A stretch of 64,000 bases of DNA, taken from the NCBI RefSeq assembly GCF_000238295.3, contig NZ_AHCD03000044.1, positions 930,001 through 994,000 of the forward strand, in the 5' to 3' direction. The notes under the pieces are model-generated. The model had not been told where the DNA came from. It saw nothing but the letters and a program-made list of their open reading frames with translations, and did no database searches. Position numbers and translations under genes: made by a program. Source of the DNA: Pseudoalteromonas rubra (lineage in GTDB: Bacteria > Pseudomonadota > Gammaproteobacteria > Enterobacterales > Alteromonadaceae). Shown piece by piece: positions 62,794-64,000 of the stretch. Within the stretch, counting starts at the first letter, position 1; each line of letters begins with the position of its first letter.

Positions 62794-64000
62794 ATGTACA
62801 TCATGCCATTTGCCCCACATAAAAATCATTTGTTTAAGAAAAGTTTATTAGCCTGTTCGGTTGCTCTGAGCGGTTTTGGAACCAACGTTTATGCTGCGCA
62901 GACTAGCGCTGACACTGACGAGCAGAAAATAGAGCGGATCGCGGTCGTTGGTGCCACAACCAATTCAGAGATCACGCCTGAGGTGTTAGAAAATTATCAG
63001 GCGAACGACCTGGAAGACGTTTTTCGCCATACTCCGTCGGTTACGGTCGGCGGATCCTTGGGGATTGCACAAAAGATTTTTGTCCGTGGCCTGGAAGATT
63101 CCATGGTGAATGTCACAGTGGATGGTGCGCCGCAAACCAGTACCTTGTTCCACCATATTGGCCGTGTTGCAATAGAGCCTGAGTTGCTGCGTAGCGTTGA
63201 AGTGCAAGCGGGTGCTGGTGAGGCAACGGCAGGTTCAGGCGCCGTAGGCGGTGCGATTCGTTTTAAAACCAAAAGTGCTGATGATTTACTCAAAGCCAGC
63301 GAACGATTTGGCGGTACAGTTAAAGCGAGTTATTTCACCAATGATGGCCACAAAGAAAGCGTATCTTTATACGGTAAAGTCACCGATTCGATAGGTGTGC
63401 TGGCGTCGTATGTCACTGTTAGCCGGGAGAACATGGAAGATGGTGATGGCCAGGAAATTCCGGGAACTGCCGCTGATCAGACCCTGGGGTTTGTGAAAGT
63501 TAATACGCAACTGACTGACAATCAGGAGTTGGTTGTTAGTTTTGAGCGCCGCAAAGAAGAGGGTAAATTTGGTAAGCAAACCAACTGGGCACCACTACAA
63601 ACCGATCCACTGTTCTCATCCTGGGGGGAGCGCGAAACTTTGGTTCTCAACCATACCTGGTATCACAGCGCTTTGGTTAATTTAGAAACCACGGTTTATC
63701 AGACCGAGTCATCATTTAAACGTGAGTTATATACCTGGGATGCGTCGATTGAAACGACCGGCTTTGATATTCGCAATACCAGTGATATTGGTACGCACAC
63801 CGTGACATATGGTATCGAGCGCAAAAATGACAAAGTAGACTCTGAGTCTTATGGCGATTTTGGCGGCATTTATGATGAAGATGGCACAGTGACTGGGCTC
63901 TATGTGCAGGATCACTGGCAAATGCGCGACGATTTACTGCTGAGTTTTGGCTTGCGTCATGACAGTTATGAACTCGATCACAGCGGTATTGATGCAAACT
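62794..64000 (+). CDS. TonB-dependent receptor, partial (C-terminus beyond the window)
   Basis: The frame is open from the ATG at 62794 (a second ATG at 62803 is possible) to the window end, about 402 residues. A signal peptide ends near VYAAQ (residue ~37). IERIAVVGATT is the TonB-box region. The plug has DLEDVFRHTPSVTVGG, KIFVRGLEDSMVNVTVDG and EVQAGAGEATAGSGAVGGAIRF, followed by the start of the barrel. The plug resembles the haem/siderophore-type receptors with the GAGEATAGSGAVGGAIRF signature. Located after the two-component system, which may control it. Confidence 0.85.
   Translation, partial: MYIMPFAPHKNHLFKKSLLACSVALSGFGTNVYAAQTSADTDEQKIERIAVVGATTNSEITPEVLENYQANDLEDVFRHTPSVTVGGSLGIAQKIFVRGLEDSMVNVTVDGAPQTSTLFHHIGRVAIEPELLRSVEVQAGAGEATAGSGAVGGAIRFKTKSADDLLKASERFGGTVKASYFTNDGHKESVSLYGKVTDSIGVLASYVTVSRENMEDGDGQEIPGTAADQTLGFVKVNTQLTDNQELVVSFERRKEEGKFGKQTNWAPLQTDPLFSSWGERETLVLNHTWYHSALVNLETTVYQTESSFKRELYTWDASIETTGFDIRNTSDIGTHTVTYGIERKNDKVDSESYGDFGGIYDEDGTVTGLYVQDHWQMRDDLLLSFGLRHDSYELDHSGIDAN

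Overview
The window looks like chromosomal DNA from a marine gammaproteobacterium, most likely Pseudoalteromonas or a close relative. The protein repertoire points that way: secreted S9, S41 and M6 peptidases, TonB receptors, many chemoreceptors and hybrid kinases, CZB-type MCPs, and lanthipeptide-type leader peptides. GC content is moderate, and a short interspersed repeat is present that I associate with this group. This is recognition from the sequence alone; no database was searched. No rRNA, tRNA, CRISPR array, phage or complete transposon was seen.

Layout. 1-6605: an MCP cut by the window edge with an SCO-like gene, a secreted S9 peptidase, an ICMT-like membrane methyltransferase, a MITE-like repeat, a coiled-coil membrane protein and a ThrE-like exporter. 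6741-12620: a LacI regulator and glycosyltransferase with no bases between them, a secreted S9-like protein that has lost its catalytic serine, and an RhtA-like exporter. 12881-19547: an ArsR regulator carrying a degenerate ArsC-like domain, a BMT5-like methyltransferase with a C2H2 finger, a CZB chemoreceptor, a GGDEF protein, a DUF3429 protein, and ahpC-ahpF.

19780-25081 is the most unusual accessory stretch. It holds a lipoprotein with a cohesin-like domain, directly followed by a large secreted papain-like protein ending in a dockerin. After these come a 12-bp tandem repeat starting at the dockerin stop codon, a second MITE-like copy, an orphan lanthipeptide-like precursor and a cysteine-rich lipoprotein.

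25336-41000 contains a CE2-like esterase, an AhpD-like protein with an AraC regulator, a DUF21/CBS transporter-type protein, three hybrid or REC-linked histidine kinases, the operon qmcA - nfeD-like - GNAT, a D-threonine aldolase/D-serine dehydratase-like enzyme, a methyltransferase, nudB and a probable small RNA. 41099-50947 has a TPR protein, an M6-like secreted metalloprotease whose ribosome binding site can be hidden in a long stem, a TonB receptor, a solute-binding protein, an sCache MCP and a divergent Nramp protein.

51025-64000 has two small genes (one apparently 5'-truncated), a CadC-like membrane regulator divergent from an esterase, an S41 lipoprotein and an alpha/beta hydrolase lipoprotein. 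It ends with a LytTR two-component pair, an orphan R-body (RebB) gene, and an OmpR-type two-component system running into a TonB receptor cut by the window end. Many genes use GTG or TTG starts, and several starts were moved inward to match Shine-Dalgarno (SD) spacing and family N-termini.
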